A DNA stretch of 64,000 bases from Euborellia annulipes (lineage: Eukaryota; Arthropoda; Insecta; Dermaptera; Anisolabididae). The position numbers and the translations under genes were made by a program. Under the pieces are notes generated by a model. That model was not told where the DNA came from and did not search any database. It saw only the letters and a list, made by a program, of their open reading frames with translations. Positions 1 through 10,445 of this stretch are shown here, piece by piece; positions within the stretch are counted from its first letter, which is position 1, and every line of letters begins with the position of its first letter. The DNA lies in contig JAKCPI010002620.1 in the NCBI GenBank assembly GCA_023213315.1, positions 1-64,000 on the forward strand. The letters run 5' to 3'.

Positions 1-414
1 TTTTATTTTATAGAAGAGGTAAGGATTTTGAAGTGTATAAAAAGAAATGAGTCTTCAATGGTTCTTTATTCGAAGAAAGTTAATCAGTTTATTCTCATAT
101 AATCAGTCATCTCGATTTGGGTTCTTATAAATGATCTTTACATATTAGGAGTTTATTGATTTCATTGTAATCTGCAGCGTTGATAGCTTCCTTACTATTT
201 CTAAAGATCTGAAGTATTGTGGCTCTAGTTGAATTCGGGTCGTGTCATGAGTCACTCCGTTCGTCTCTCGCGCGTGTGTTCAGTTTATTTTATATTATGT
301 TGTGTTATTTGTGCAATTAAGACGTTCATCCACCTCTCGTTTGGTCATCTTATCATTAAGGTATTGAATATTTCCTTATCTCATTTGCATAACGGATTAA
401 CTAACATTTCATAA
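1..414. other. AT-rich sequence, no gene recognised
   Basis: No supported coding or RNA gene. From about 290 the sequence resembles the block at 975-1190 (shared gacgttc, tttg(g)tcatct and attaaggtatt words), so it is probably part of the local tandem repeat. Confidence 0.3.
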
Positions 415-965
415 TTATTTATATTTCCATTTTTTTTTCTCTCTTTTTAATAAACTCATAATAATATCCAATTTGTAATTATAACACTCTGATCAAGTAT
501 GACACCCAGGGAGTGAGAGGGTGTAAATCACCCCCTTCTAATAAACTAAAATATTATTTTTTTTAATAGATAAAATTTAAAAACAAAACTTATTAATTAA
601 TTCACTATTATTAACATTTTTTCTTTAATCATATGAAGTCCGTTCTCTTTTTCGCTCTCCTCCCCCACCCAGGGCCGGATCTAGAGGGGGCAGTGGGTGC
701 ATTTGCCCCGGGCGGCAGATATCAGAGGGCGGCAATTAAAGAAAGATTTACTAAAAAAAAGGTAAAATGATATGAATTTTGTGTAGAAAATTTTAAGGAG
801 AGGGGCGGCAAATTAAATTTTGCCCCCCCCCCCTAAAAAATCTCCTAGTTCCGGCCCTGCCCCCACCCCATGCTTTTCTTAACAAAAACTCTTAACTTTT
901 CTATTATAATTAGTAATTAAATATTTTTTTAAATTGAAAAATTAAATTCTTAAATTTCGCCTATT
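415..965 (+). repeat. local duplicated repeat, copy 1 (filled site)
   Basis: It shares a long near-identical stretch with 1478-1800, beginning at a T-rich run followed by ctctttttaataaactcata. This copy is interrupted by the 190-bp hAT-type element at 670-859. A diverged third copy lies at about 960-1190. Confidence 0.8.
670..859. mobile_element. hAT-type non-autonomous element, 190 bp
   Basis: It starts CAGGGCCGGATCTAG and ends CTAGTTCCGGCCCTG, giving terminal inverted repeats. It is flanked by an exact 8-bp direct repeat CCCCCACC (662-669 and 860-867). The sister repeat copy at 1478-1800 has the intact empty site with one CCCCCACC. An 8-bp duplication with CAGGG-type ends is characteristic of hAT transposons. 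No coding capacity. Confidence 0.88.
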
Positions 966-1190
966 TCTTTGTTATTTGTGCAAAAACGACGTTCGTTCAC
1001 CCCCCAAATTCACGACTCCCCGTTTGATCATCTAATTATTAAGGTATTTAATAAAGTGGGATGAGAGAGGGTGTAGTCCACCCCTTCTAATACTCCAAAT
1101 TACTATTATAAATAAAATTTCAAAATAAAAATTATATTTTTTATAAAATTCTTTCCTCCAATCAATTGGGGTGTGTTCTCTCTCCCTCCC
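960..1190 (+). repeat. diverged third copy of the local repeat
   Basis: It shares the words gttatttgtgcaa, gacgttc, attaaggtatt and gagagggtgta in the same order as copies 1 and 2, with many substitutions. Confidence 0.5.
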
Positions 1191-1290
1191 CTTAGCAAGG
1201 GCGGATCCAGAGGAGTTTTTCAGTGAGGGGGAGAGGTAATCTGGTGTGAGTGATTGCACAGTACACAACTTTCTCTTACTTTCGGTAATT
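1190..1290 (-). repeat. hAT-type end fragment plus partial RA terminal hairpin
   Basis: A CAAGGGCGGATCCAGAGGAG end-like sequence (1197-1216) is followed by aatctggtgtgagtg...ttactttcggtaat, the arm of the RA 3' hairpin. Both are fragments. Confidence 0.45.
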
Positions 1291-1477
1291 TAAAGTTGCA
1301 TTCTGTATTTGTTTGCCAGATTTTTTTTTGTGTCGAAATAGATTTGAACAAACAAACATCCCTACTGAGCATTTTGAGGGACCCACTTTTTTTTTGGAAT
1401 TAGGGACCCTCAAAACGAGTATATATCCTCGACGTCGAATTTTTGATATGATCGCAATATTACATATTTACCAAGTA

Positions 1478-1800
1478 TATTTTCATTTTTTTTTTCTCTT
1501 TTTAATAAACTCATAATAATATCCAATTTGTAATTATAACACTCTGATAAAGTATGACACCCAGGGAGTGAGAGGGTGTAAATCACCCCCTTCTAATAAA
1601 CTAAAATATTATTTTTTTTTTAATAGATAAAATTTAAAAACAAATATTCTTTATTAATCTCTATTATTAACATGTTTTTCTTTAATCAAATGAAGTCCGT
1701 TCTCTTTTTCGCTCTCCTCCCCCACCCCATGCTTTTCTATCATAATTAGTAATTAAATATTTTTTTTTTTAATTGAAAAAATAAATTCTATTTCACTGTT
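1478..1800 (+). repeat. local duplicated repeat, copy 2 (empty site)
   Basis: Same sequence as 415-965 but without the inserted element: at about 1717-1735 it reads straight through cctcccccaccccatgc. This gives the pre-insertion state of the site. Confidence 0.8.
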
Positions 1801-1885
1801 TAATTTCATATTAAAATCAGTAATTTTCAAAGCCTGGAGTTCATCTTTTTGTGTGACATTAAAAAGTGAAATATTTTATATGAAA

Positions 1886-1950
1886 CTAGCTGCAAGACCC
1901 GCCTTCAGCGGGCTTTGGGCCTAGCCAGTGTCCCTTGCTCACCTTCGGCA
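1886..1950 (-). mobile_element. Helitron 3' terminus (minus strand)
   Basis: Read on the minus strand it ends with a GCCCGC-loop-GCGGG(T/C) hairpin followed a few bases later by CTAG, then T. This is the Helitron 3' signature (hairpin, CTRR, insertion before T). The body to the right and its TC start could not be delimited. Confidence 0.5.
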
Positions 1951-2554
1951 AACATGTCACCGTCGAGGAAGGACAAGACTTTTACCAATTTAGGATTTCA
2001 ATTAAAAATATCTCTGTGAAATATAAATGGGAATAATTTTTACTCTTTAAGTTAAGTTGTGCAGAGAGGCTTAGGCCTGCTCTAGGGAAGTACAAGTCGA
2101 GCCTCTAAGCTTATCGGTCCATCATTCGTTTAGTGTATTTATTTAATTCCCTTTTTTTATTTATTTTGGTTTGTTAATGAATAGTTTTTGATATAAATCG
2201 CCCCACTTCGTTCAATGCACTCCCTTAAATTATATATTAATTCATCTTTAATTTTTTTTTTTTTTTCAATTATTTTATTTTAAATCCATTTGCTTTTTTC
2301 ATTAAAACATTTAATATTTTATTTTTAATTATTATTTTTAGTGATTACCAAATCTACACACACACACACACACTCAAACATGGTAGAAAAGCTTGTAGGC
2401 CTACATAAATATATACATATGGAAATTAAAATTTTATTTTTGGCTTTTTTTCGATTTGAAACCTAATATAAGTAAATTATTTTGTTTGAAAATTTCTTTT
2501 AGCATTCGTTTTACTTTCTCTTAACCTATATATGAAATAAATACAGTTTGGCGA

Positions 2555-2868
2555 TCTTGTTAAAAATTCGATGTCGAGATTTTAATGGATATACACGCTT
2601 TAACGTCCCCTGAGTCCAAAAAAAAGGGTCCCGCAAATTGGTCTGTCTGTGTGAAAAAATCTCAACAACGATAAGAGCTAGGAGATTGAAATATTCTATC
2701 TAAGTTAGGCACCCCCTTAGGGGGCTGTGCGCCAGTCACACCAGATTTTTTCTATCTTGAATTTTAATATATTGGCGGAAACTAAATATATGTCGACACA
2801 AAAAATCAGGTGTGGCCTTTGGTAAGATAAACTTGTGTCCTGTGCGACCAGTCTCACCAGATTTTTTA
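2555..2868 (+). repeat. RA repeat, internally deleted copy
   Basis: It has the RA words cgatgtcgagattt and ggtctgtctgtctg-like at the left, then jumps to the tgtgcgccagtcacaccag 3' hairpin arm. A second 3' segment with tatgtcgacacaaaaaatc follows. Confidence 0.65.
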
Positions 2869-2938
2869 TCTTTTTTATCTTTGAAAGATTCTTATGGATG
2901 TTCTTTTTTTTCCTATCTTTTACACAAACACATACATT

Positions 2939-3070
2939 TAATCTGGTGTGATTTGTCGCACAGCACACAGCTTTCGCTTACACTCGGTGATAAAAAGTTG
3001 TGTCACACCAGATTTTTTGTGTCCACATATATTTTTTTTTCCGTCGATATAATAGAATTCAAGATATAAA
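2939..3070 (-). repeat. RA repeat, 3' hairpin and subterminal part
   Basis: Starts aatctggtgtgatttgtcg and continues through the mirrored arm gtcacaccagattttttgtg into the subterminal 'tatatttagtttccg'-like sequence in reverse orientation. Confidence 0.65.
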
Positions 3071-3210
3071 CAAAGGAATTAATCTCTTCTTTCCTATTTC
3101 CGGAAGGTAAAAAGGTTGGAAACCGCTTGTCTAATATTATTTAAAATCTTTGAAGCTCTTCAATTTAACTAACTGAAGATTATTTAATTTTAATATTTAT
3201 TTATTATTAA

Positions 3211-3291
3211 AAAATCTGGTGTGACTAGCCGCACAGCACACAAATCTCTCTTACCTTCGGTTGGAAGTTGTGTTTGTGCTTGGCACACCTG
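3211..3291. repeat. solo RA 3' hairpin, diverged
   Basis: Opens aatctggtgtgactagccg. The second arm (agttgtgtttgtgcttggca) is decayed. No body attached. Confidence 0.55.
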
Positions 3292-3335
3292 AGTTTTTTT
3301 TTACAATAAATATTTATCAATATTTTTTTTTTTTT

Positions 3336-3470
3336 TTTTCTTTCACACTTTACATTCACACTCACATTCACACAGTCTTTTCGGCAACTTAGGCCATATA
3401 AGACTTTGACGATAACCGTTATTTAAGAATTTATCTATTATGGGGTCCAGGCATTCTTATTTAAGTTATC
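3336..3470 (-). repeat. tRNA-derived SINE, 3' fragment
   Basis: Reverse orientation: T-rich (A-tail) and cattcacactcacattcaca (tail), then the conserved agtcttttcggcaact / ggccatataagactt 3' domain and gtccaggcattcttattt. The tRNA head is missing. Confidence 0.7.
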
Positions 3471-3611
3471 AATATTTAAATTCGTGATATAAAATTTATA
3501 AACATAGAAAAATATTTATATTTTGTTACCATGGCAAATATATTAAAAAATTTAATAATCTTCAGTTAGTTAAATACTGGCACTACCATATAATTATAGA
3601 TTTTGAATAAA

Positions 3612-3867
3612 TGGACCCTGTTACGCATTAGTGTGTCAAGCGCCAGCTACCGAGATTTGAGAAAATTAACATTAAAGTTTTTTTTTTTTTTCATTGGATT
3701 ATATATAATTTTTTTTGTCAATTTTGCAAGTAACATTAAATATAAATTTTTTTAGGACATATTTAATAAAAAATACTATTAATTATAGCATTTGAAACAA
3801 TATTCCGTGCTTAACTCAATTTTTAATTTTTTGACGCTTGACCCACTATTGCACTAACAGGGTCCAA
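3612..3867. mobile_element. small TIR element (MITE), about 256 bp
   Basis: The left end TGGACCCTGTTACGCA and right end TGCACTAACAGGGTCCA are inverted repeats that continue inward through a GTCAAGC word on both sides. The interior is AT-rich and non-coding. No target duplication could be settled, so the superfamily is open. Confidence 0.6.
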
Positions 3868-3951
3868 ATATTAGACAAGCAGTTTCCAAACTTAATTTTA
3901 TTACACCTCCCCGAAAAAAATTTCTTCGCTTCCACACCTATTTTTACTTTT

Positions 3952-4908
3952 TACTTTCCTTTTACCTATGTATATATGTAATATATATATAGAGAGAAAG
4001 TATTGGATTCATGTCAAAAATTCGATGTCGAGATTTTGATGGATCTTCACGTTTTGAGGTCCCCTGAATCCAAAAAAGTGGTTTTCGCGACATGGTCTGT
4101 CTGTCTGTGTGTCTGTGTGTGTGTGTGTCTGTGAACAAAATATCTCAAGAACGAAAAGAGCTAGGAGGTTGAAATTTTATATTTAAGTTAGGCACCCCCT
4201 TGGGACGTGACACGAAGCTTTTGAACAAAATCGACCAAAAAGTACTAGTACTTTACTGATGTACTTTTTCAGTTTCTTTCGATTTTCTCAAAATTCCCTC
4301 CAAGGATTTTTTTTAAAATTCAAAAATCAATTATTTTTTAGATACTCTTTAAAATGTATATTCTCATTTTGTCATTGAAATCTTCTGAAGACCACTTTAC
4401 TCTTGTACTCCATAGGAAAGATAGGAGAAATGGTTGCCATGGTAACAAAATATAAATATTTTCCCATACTTTTTTTTTTTTTTATAAAAAAACATTCACA
4501 CTTTTTTCTCATTCACACTCACACTCCACACACACATTCACACAGTCTTTTCGGCAACTCAGGCCATTTAAGACTTTGACGATAACCGTTGTAATATATA
4601 TTATCTATTGTGGGTTGAGGCATTTCTATTTAAGCCATCTGGTATCCAAATGGCTTAAATAAAATCATCGACTGCCTGGGTCCGAACCCGCGACGTTTGG
4701 TATAGGAGGTAGGCACGTACACTACGCCACACCGGGGGCTTTCCCATACTTATAAATTTTACATCTTGAAAATCGAATGTACCGTACTGTCGGAAACTAA
4801 GTATATGTCGACACAAAAAATCTGGTGTGACAAGCACAGTACACAACTTTCGATTACCGAAGGTAAGAGAGAGTTGTGTGCTGTGCGCCAGTCACACCAG
4901 ATTTTTTT
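3952..4908 (+). repeat. RA repeat, full-length, split by a SINE
   Basis: It runs from TACTTTCC...GAGAGAAAGTATTGG through all body segments (cgatgtcgagattttgatgg, cacatggtctgtctg-type, aagtactagtactttactga, ggttgccatggtaacaaaat) to the 3' hairpin closing in gtcacaccagatttt. A SINE is inserted at 4472-4739. Confidence 0.85.
4472..4739 (-). repeat. tRNA-derived SINE, full-length, inserted in an RA repeat
   Basis: In reverse orientation: A-tail, tail repeats, the ttttcggcaactcaggcc 3' domain, and a tRNA-like head with B-box region gtccgaacccgcgacg. Flanked by the direct repeat TTTCCCATACTT at 4460-4471 and 4740-4751, which is a single sequence in uninterrupted RA copies. Confidence 0.88.
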
Positions 4909-5089
4909 ATTATATTTTATTGTCAGGAGAAAAGGAGTCCATGTGCAGGATGTTTATATTATCCTGGCATCTTTATTACCATATTCGTCGAATTTATCGG
5001 TTACCTATCAATGAAAGAAATCTTTCTTATTTATCTCTGAATTTTATATCATTTATCCAATTGCTTATTAATACTAATTAAATTTTCAA

Positions 5090-6855
5090 AATCTCGCGCA
5101 CAACACCTTTGATTTAGGTTTGAATGAATACTGACTTGATAATTTAAAAATTTAGTACATTATTTATGTAACTACATTTACATTACATTAGGCAATAATT
5201 ATATAAAGAAAATAGATAGTCAAAGATTTTTTTTTAATTAAATCAATTTCCCTAATATAAAGTATTATTAAACAATTTTTCTTTATAAAATATTATTGAA
5301 GATCAATGACCACTGGGGCTTAAAACCATCCTCCTACCCTAACTCTCTTGAAAAATATACCTTAAATAGAATAAATTTATTTATTATATTATTTTTTTAT
5401 TTTTCAGATGGCAAACAGTGTAAGAAGAGTCATCACCAGCCTTCACGTCTCATGTACCTGCTAGCTGCTCCTGTCTTCAGGGCTCAAACTGCGCTTCCAG
5501 CACCTGCAGTACAACTAAGGCTTGTATATTTTTATTAGCGGGGCGCAGAGCTAGATATATTTAGGTTTTTTCAAAATTTCTTTTTCTTTTTGATTCGACT
5601 TCAATAACTTATTTTAGATAGATTAAAAAATAAAAATAGGATGTATTAATATTTTCTTTCTCCATTCCAGGATCCCTAATTTAACCATTTTTTTCAGAGC
5701 CCCAATTCATCGATTGAAGACATCGTGGGATAACAATGGATGTGTATGTAAGTAGGTTTTCTTGTAAAATTTGTATTCTATTACGAATGCAAATTAAAAC
5801 ATCCACCGTGGGACATCATCTTCATGAGACAAAACAAAGTGTTTAGCTTTTAGGTTTATCAGTCATAGGAAGGATATGTGTATTGGGGTATCTCTTCATC
5901 TCTTTCTATCTTTTTTTCTTTTTCAGCTTAATTTAAATGTTAAATACACATAATCCTTTAAGTTAGATATACTACATTATATAGAATCTAGGGGGAGATA
6001 AAACATTTCTGCGCTCACGCTTTCATTTTTTTTTTGGGGGAGGGGGGTCTAGGCCTCAGGATCCTCTGAGTATCAACTGAATGTTTTTCGATTGGGGAAT
6101 GATGTTCTTATACTGGCATAGGTGTCGTTATTCTTTCCCCATTGTTTCCAAATAGGACGGCAGTGATTGGGGCACTGCAACGTTAGGTGATTAGGATAGG
6201 GACTCCCAGAAAAGAATGTCTATTCCCTAATTGACTGATGTTCAGGAGAAAAAAGAGGATTCTCTATTAACGCGTTTTTTGCAAGAAAGATTATCTAAAT
6301 CTTTCAATCGAAAACCGGTCGTCCACTGGATTCTTGGCCTGAATGTTTTAGTGGAGGGTAGGTTAGAGGCGGAGTGGTGCGCTCTTTGGATAGGATAGGT
6401 GTTGTTTAGCTTTTTTATACATTCCGACCCTCACCATACTCTTACTGAGGCATTCAGGTCCTTGACTCCGGTCTTGTACTTACCGGGATTCGCATCCTAA
6501 CACCGTTTTTTCTATTTTCATTTCTTCTTCAACTTTACTTGGGTGTGGGCGCGTTTCACCGTTCCGTTATCGATAACTTTTTTGAAATATAGACTTACCT
6601 GTCTATCGGGAGTGTTCGTGTTTCGCGATCGTCTCAAGAAAGAAGAGGCTCTCCACTGAAGAGTTAGGTGGCCAACTGAGCCACAGAGGGGATTGGGTGT
6701 AGGTTAGATTTTGAAGACAGAAGACTTGGGTTTCTGCGAGTACTTCTTCAAGGTAACTAATTTTTAATATATATAAAAGGAATTTGAAAAAAAAAACAGC
6801 TGATTATTAATGAAATATCATTGACAATACTACTAACCAATTATTATATATTTCA
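5090..6855. other. largely unique stretch with splice-like signals
   Basis: No dispersed repeat recognised. It contains good 3' splice-site-like signals: tttttatttttcag ending at 5407, ctttctccattccag ending at 5670 and ttttttcag ending at 5697. There is also a strong donor GTAAGT at 5748, so 5698-5747 could be a 50-nt exon. The segment after 5407 stays open in one frame (GKQCKKSHHQPS..., up to about 5538). I recognise no protein family. These may be exons of an unseen gene or chance signals in T-rich DNA. Confidence 0.2.
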
Positions 6856-6920
6856 ATGATATAAAAAGAGGATGCAGCCAATAATAAAAAGCATCTATTT
6901 TGTTAACACTCTTTATTTCG

Positions 6921-6960
6921 GAACGTTTCGGCTATGATCAACAAAGCCATCTTCAGCCCT
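6921..6960 (-). ncRNA. hammerhead-ribozyme-like core
   Basis: On the minus strand CTGAAGA (6956-6950), then T, stem GGCT/AGCC around a loop, then GAAA (6929-6926) followed by CGTT. The core nucleotides of a hammerhead (CUGANGA and GAAA) are present. No separate stem III loop is seen. Confidence 0.5.
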
Positions 6961-7037
6961 CCAAGCTAGAAATATATACATACATTCATTAAATAATTGT
7001 TTTGTTAATAAATCGTCATAATAGTAGCTAGCTTGGA

Positions 7038-7085
7038 GGGCTGAAGATGGCTTTAAGGGTTGATCATAGCCGAAACGTTCCGAAA
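7038..7085 (+). ncRNA. hammerhead-ribozyme-like core
   Basis: CTGAAGA at 7041-7047, T, stem II GGCT...AGCC, GAAA at 7072-7075, then CGTT. Together GAA-ACGT-T leaves a palindromic ACGT where stem III would be, as expected for a ribozyme acting as a dimer. Confidence 0.5.
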
Positions 7086-7149
7086 TAAAGAGTGTTAACA
7101 AAATAGATGCTTTTTATTATTGGCTGCATCCTCTTTTTATATCATTAAT

Positions 7150-8255
7150 CTAATTGTATAACAGCCAGAATTCGTTATATATTATATATTTCATTTTTCA
7201 ATTCTCTCAATATTTTTTTCAAATTCCACTTTTAATAATAATATTTATTTAATATTTATAATTTTCTCCTTTGTTTCAGATGGGTGGTTGGGAGTGGGGG
7301 CTGCACTTCGGCGTTCTTCGAATGCAGCCAAGTGAATTCTTCAGTACGTAAATATTTAATTAAATCCATTCAAAATAATTACTCAAAGATTTCTTTTTTC
7401 AGTCAAGGGCATCATTATAAAAATTTAGAAATATTATTTCTCATCATTCTTAATGCCCTGGTGGCATGAAAATTTCAAGTTAAAATAAATAGAAAAGCAT
7501 AACAAGAAAACAGTGACTTTGATAAATCGGATCTAAAACGTCAACGCAAATAAATAAATTTATTTTTATTTTGATAAATAAAATAAAATATCAAATCTTA
7601 AGTAGGCCTATCAATTTTTTTTTTTTTTTTTTAATCACGCTAATTTCTTGATATTAATTTTTAAATTTATTTTTTTTTTAGGTGACACATCAAAAAGAAT
7701 AAACAAACAAAATAAGAAAATATTCACTCAATTTTCACTATATCATGTCGCCTTATTTATTCCCTCTAATAAAGTGAAATAATTAAGAAAAATTATATTC
7801 AAATATCAACATCAATGAACTTTAGAAATAAAAATGAATATTTGAATTCTGTGAATATCCTATTGTTTCGTTCTGGTAAACTTGATAGCAATATAAGAAT
7901 TGGGCAAATTTATCATTGATCCTCAATATCTAAATGAATCTTTAAAAATCATCTTGCATCAATCAAACTCTACAATCAGCCATAAACATCATGATTCGCC
8001 CAAGAACACTTTTGGAGGATAGGGAGGGCTGTAAGGGGAGATGTGGAGGCCCTTTAAAGAAAAATCAACTTGAGAAACAGGTACGTATGTTGATCTTGGC
8101 ATCATTGTTACCTTTTGATAAGTGAGACAGATTCTTAAAGATATCTTTTTTGCAGATTTGACCACTGCAACTGGAATAAGCTGAATTGAAAAGGGAATCC
8201 GTCGAATGACCTTCAACTCCTCCTGAAGGTGAATATTTTAGGCTTCTACTGAGCA
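7150..8255. other. AT-rich stretch, no recognised gene
   Basis: Contains an acceptor-like ctcctttgtttcag ending at 7279 followed by GTACGT at 7344, a weak exon candidate. Otherwise AT-rich sequence with a long T run near 7615. No repeat family recognised. Confidence 0.2.
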
Positions 8256-8305
8256 TCTATCTATATATAATAAATGCGGTGTGTCCGTCTGTCTGTCCGT
8301 CCGTA
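8256..8305 (+). mobile_element. Helitron-like 5' end fragment
   Basis: TCTATATATAATAAATGCGG followed by TGTCCGTCTGTCTG. It matches the start of the Helitron at 60240. It breaks off into an RA repeat at about 8306. Confidence 0.5.
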
Positions 8306-8583
8306 TTTTTTAGATGCTCTTTCAAATGTATATTCTCATTTTGCTCCCAAAATTGTTTGAAGCACACTTTACTCTTGGGCTTCATAGGGAAAGATAGGAG
8401 AAATGGTAACAAAATATAAATATTTTTCTGTTTATGAATTTTATATTTTGAATTCTAATATATTGGCGGAAACTAAATATATATCGACACGAAAAATCTG
8501 GTGTGACAAGCACAGAACACAACTTTCGATTACCGAAGGTAAGAGAAAGTTGTGTGCTGTGCGCCAGTCACACCAGATTTTTT
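8306..8583 (+). repeat. RA repeat, 3' half
   Basis: From tttttagatgctctttcaaa through gataggagaaatggtaac and tatcgacacg to the complete 3' hairpin ending cagtcacaccagatttttt. Confidence 0.8.
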
Positions 8584-8655
8584 GTTACAGATTCCTGAGG
8601 GTCAACAGAACAAAGGTATTATGCAGGGCGCAAGAATATTAAAGGGGGTAGATTA
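8584..8655 (+). repeat. duplicated exon-like block, copy 1
   Basis: tgttacag|attcctgag...aacaaag...gcgcaagaatattaaag is similar to 9272-9352 in the same order. Both follow a T-rich tract ending in an AG. Confidence 0.4.
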
Positions 8656-9094
8656 GATTAGCTTATTAGGATGATCTTTTTTCAGCAGGCCCCAAATAGT
8701 AGAGCCTCTTCCGCCCCGGGATTCCATTTATCATCTTCTCAGTACCCAGGGCTCATGGTGTGATTGCTAAATTTTTTTTTAAATTAAAGCTATTTATAAT
8801 ATCTACAACTTATAGAAGCCCTTTTTTTGATTTTCGAAAAAATAAATTTTTTTTTAGATTAATCGCATTAAATAAAAGATATTTTAAAAAAAATTCGCTC
8901 TATATCTTAAATTAGTAATCATTGTGTTAAAAATTAATTAATTTTTTACCCTTAATTAATTAGCTGGAAACTTTCAAATGAAATGGAATAAATCCCTTGA
9001 ATACCTATGGGAAAAACTAACGCCATCTCTTGCCGCCTCGAGTAACTCTGTACTTAATCGTCTTCTAACGGCTTTTTGGGACGCGCACCTTAAA

Positions 9095-9205
9095 CGTCTA
9101 CGATCCGAAAAAAAAGTTTCACTTGCATCGTGGTTTCTTAAAACCACACAATGATTTTTTTCATTTGCCCCCCCCCCCCCCCCCCCCCGACGGTACGCGC
9201 CTATG
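9095..9205 (+). repeat. repeat shared with 61526-61600, ending in a poly(C) run
   Basis: The words ctacgatccgaaaaaa, cacttgcatcgtggtttc and aaaaccacacaatgattt occur in the same order in both places. Here the block ends in about 18 C and a ggtacgcgcctatg sequence resembling a hAT-type end. Confidence 0.6.
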
Positions 9206-9271
9206 TCAACAAATATACCTGGTATATAAAATTCTCTTTTTCTAATTTCTAATTCCTTTTATTTTTTGTTT

Positions 9272-9352
9272 TTTACAGATCCCGAGATCTTCGAGCAGCA
9301 GCAGAAAGAACAAAGATAAGTTTTAGCATGGTGCAAGGAATATTAAAGAGGT
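9272..9352 (+). repeat. duplicated exon-like block, copy 2
   Basis: ttttttacag|atcccgagatcttcgag... then gaacaaag and gcaaggaatattaaag, paralogous to 8584-8655. No clean donor follows, so exon status is doubtful. Confidence 0.35.
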
Positions 9353-9464
9353 TTAGGGCTCAGGTTCCTTTTTATTTTAGGATGTTTTCTTTTTTTTCTT
9401 TTCCAGGTGACCCTAAATATAGAATTTGCCTTTTTTATTTCTACAATTTTCAATTTCAATTTGT

Positions 9465-10148
9465 CAAACAGACAGAACGCGAAATTCGCGACGCTCAGGC
9501 TACGCGCGCATTTCGCGGCGAAGGGCGTTTTTGCTAAGCCACACAGTAAGCGTAATCTGGGCGTACGATCCGGTATTGTGTATATGTTTCAACAACCTTT
9601 ATTTAATGAATTTATAAATATTTTATAAATAAAGTATTATAAATTTATTACGAAAGAAATAGAATATCATTGCAAAATTAGATTTTATTTAAATCTTATT
9701 TTATTAATGATAACTTTGATTAAATATTTTTCGAGGCTTGTAAATTAGAATAAGATAATACTATTCAATTACCTCGATTCGGACTTTTTACTAATCATAG
9801 ATTGGCTGCCAACAAAAAACATATTTATTACACAATTATAAAATATAGACTATAATATAACTTTAATATTATTTACTTTTATTTAGTTAGAGGCGAAAAA
9901 ACAAGTGTTTTTAACTCTATAAGTTTTTTTATTTCATTACTCATCTTGATAATTTCGCCTGTTCGCGCGAAGGAGTTGTAAATTTGTACAACTCGAAAAA
10001 GCTGTCGCGCGAAAGAGAGCGTTTACGCCGCGTAAGTTCGCCCCCTGTGTGACGGGGATGATACAGTCTTGCCTTATACAACATTTCGCGCCCTTTCGCG
10101 GCGTTGAAAAAACGCCAAGCGACGCGAATTTCGCGTTCTGTCTGTTTG
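9465..10148. mobile_element. non-autonomous DNA transposon with 26-bp TIRs, 684 bp
   Basis: The left end CAAACAGACAGAACGCGAAA and right end TTTCGCGTTCTGTCTGTTTG are inverted repeats that run inward through further CGCG-rich sequence. The ends are GC-rich (gcgcgc, ttcgcgcgaa) and the middle very AT-rich. No transposase. The target duplication is not evident, so the superfamily is unassigned. Confidence 0.7.
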
Positions 10149-10237
10149 AGCCTTAAAAGGTAAATATTAACAAATGCTTAACTTGAACGTGAAATTCACC
10201 CGAATATCCTAAACTAATTCTTTATTTTTTGTTTCAG

Positions 10238-10440
10238 GTCGCTTAATAAAGAAATAAAAATTGATTATCGAACAACTAAAAGTGAGCGGAGGTGATGTGC
10301 TTAGTTACATCCAGCGATGGTGAAAAAAGAAAAGTGGAAGTTTTATAATCAAAATTTCTCCTATTTATAATTAATTTAGAGTTTTGAGCATTGGTCGAGA
10401 TGTAAATACCCTTTACACTACAAAATGTGCTATTCAAAAT
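10238..10440. other. sequence after an acceptor-like signal, no gene recognised
   Basis: tttattttttgtttcag ends at 10237 and is followed by gtcgcttaataaagaaataa with early stops. At most this could be a terminal non-coding exon. Confidence 0.15.
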
Positions 10441-10445
10441 AATTA

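Larger units (their letters stand above)
6856..7146. mobile_element. inverted-repeat element with a hammerhead-like core in each arm
   Basis: Arms 6856-6968 and 7029-7146 are near-identical inverted repeats separated by a loop of about 60 bp. Each arm carries, pointing outward, the sequence CTGAAGA-T-GGCT...AGCC-GAAACGTT and then AATAAA. The arms differ mainly by a few bases in the hairpin loop, implying a fairly recent inversion or foldback origin. Confidence 0.7.

Noticed and set aside
3105..3892. One large hAT element bounded by the ttggaaaccgcttgtcta inverted repeats
   Set aside because: The repeats point the wrong way for hAT termini and no 8-bp duplication was found; only the inner 3612-3867 element is supported.
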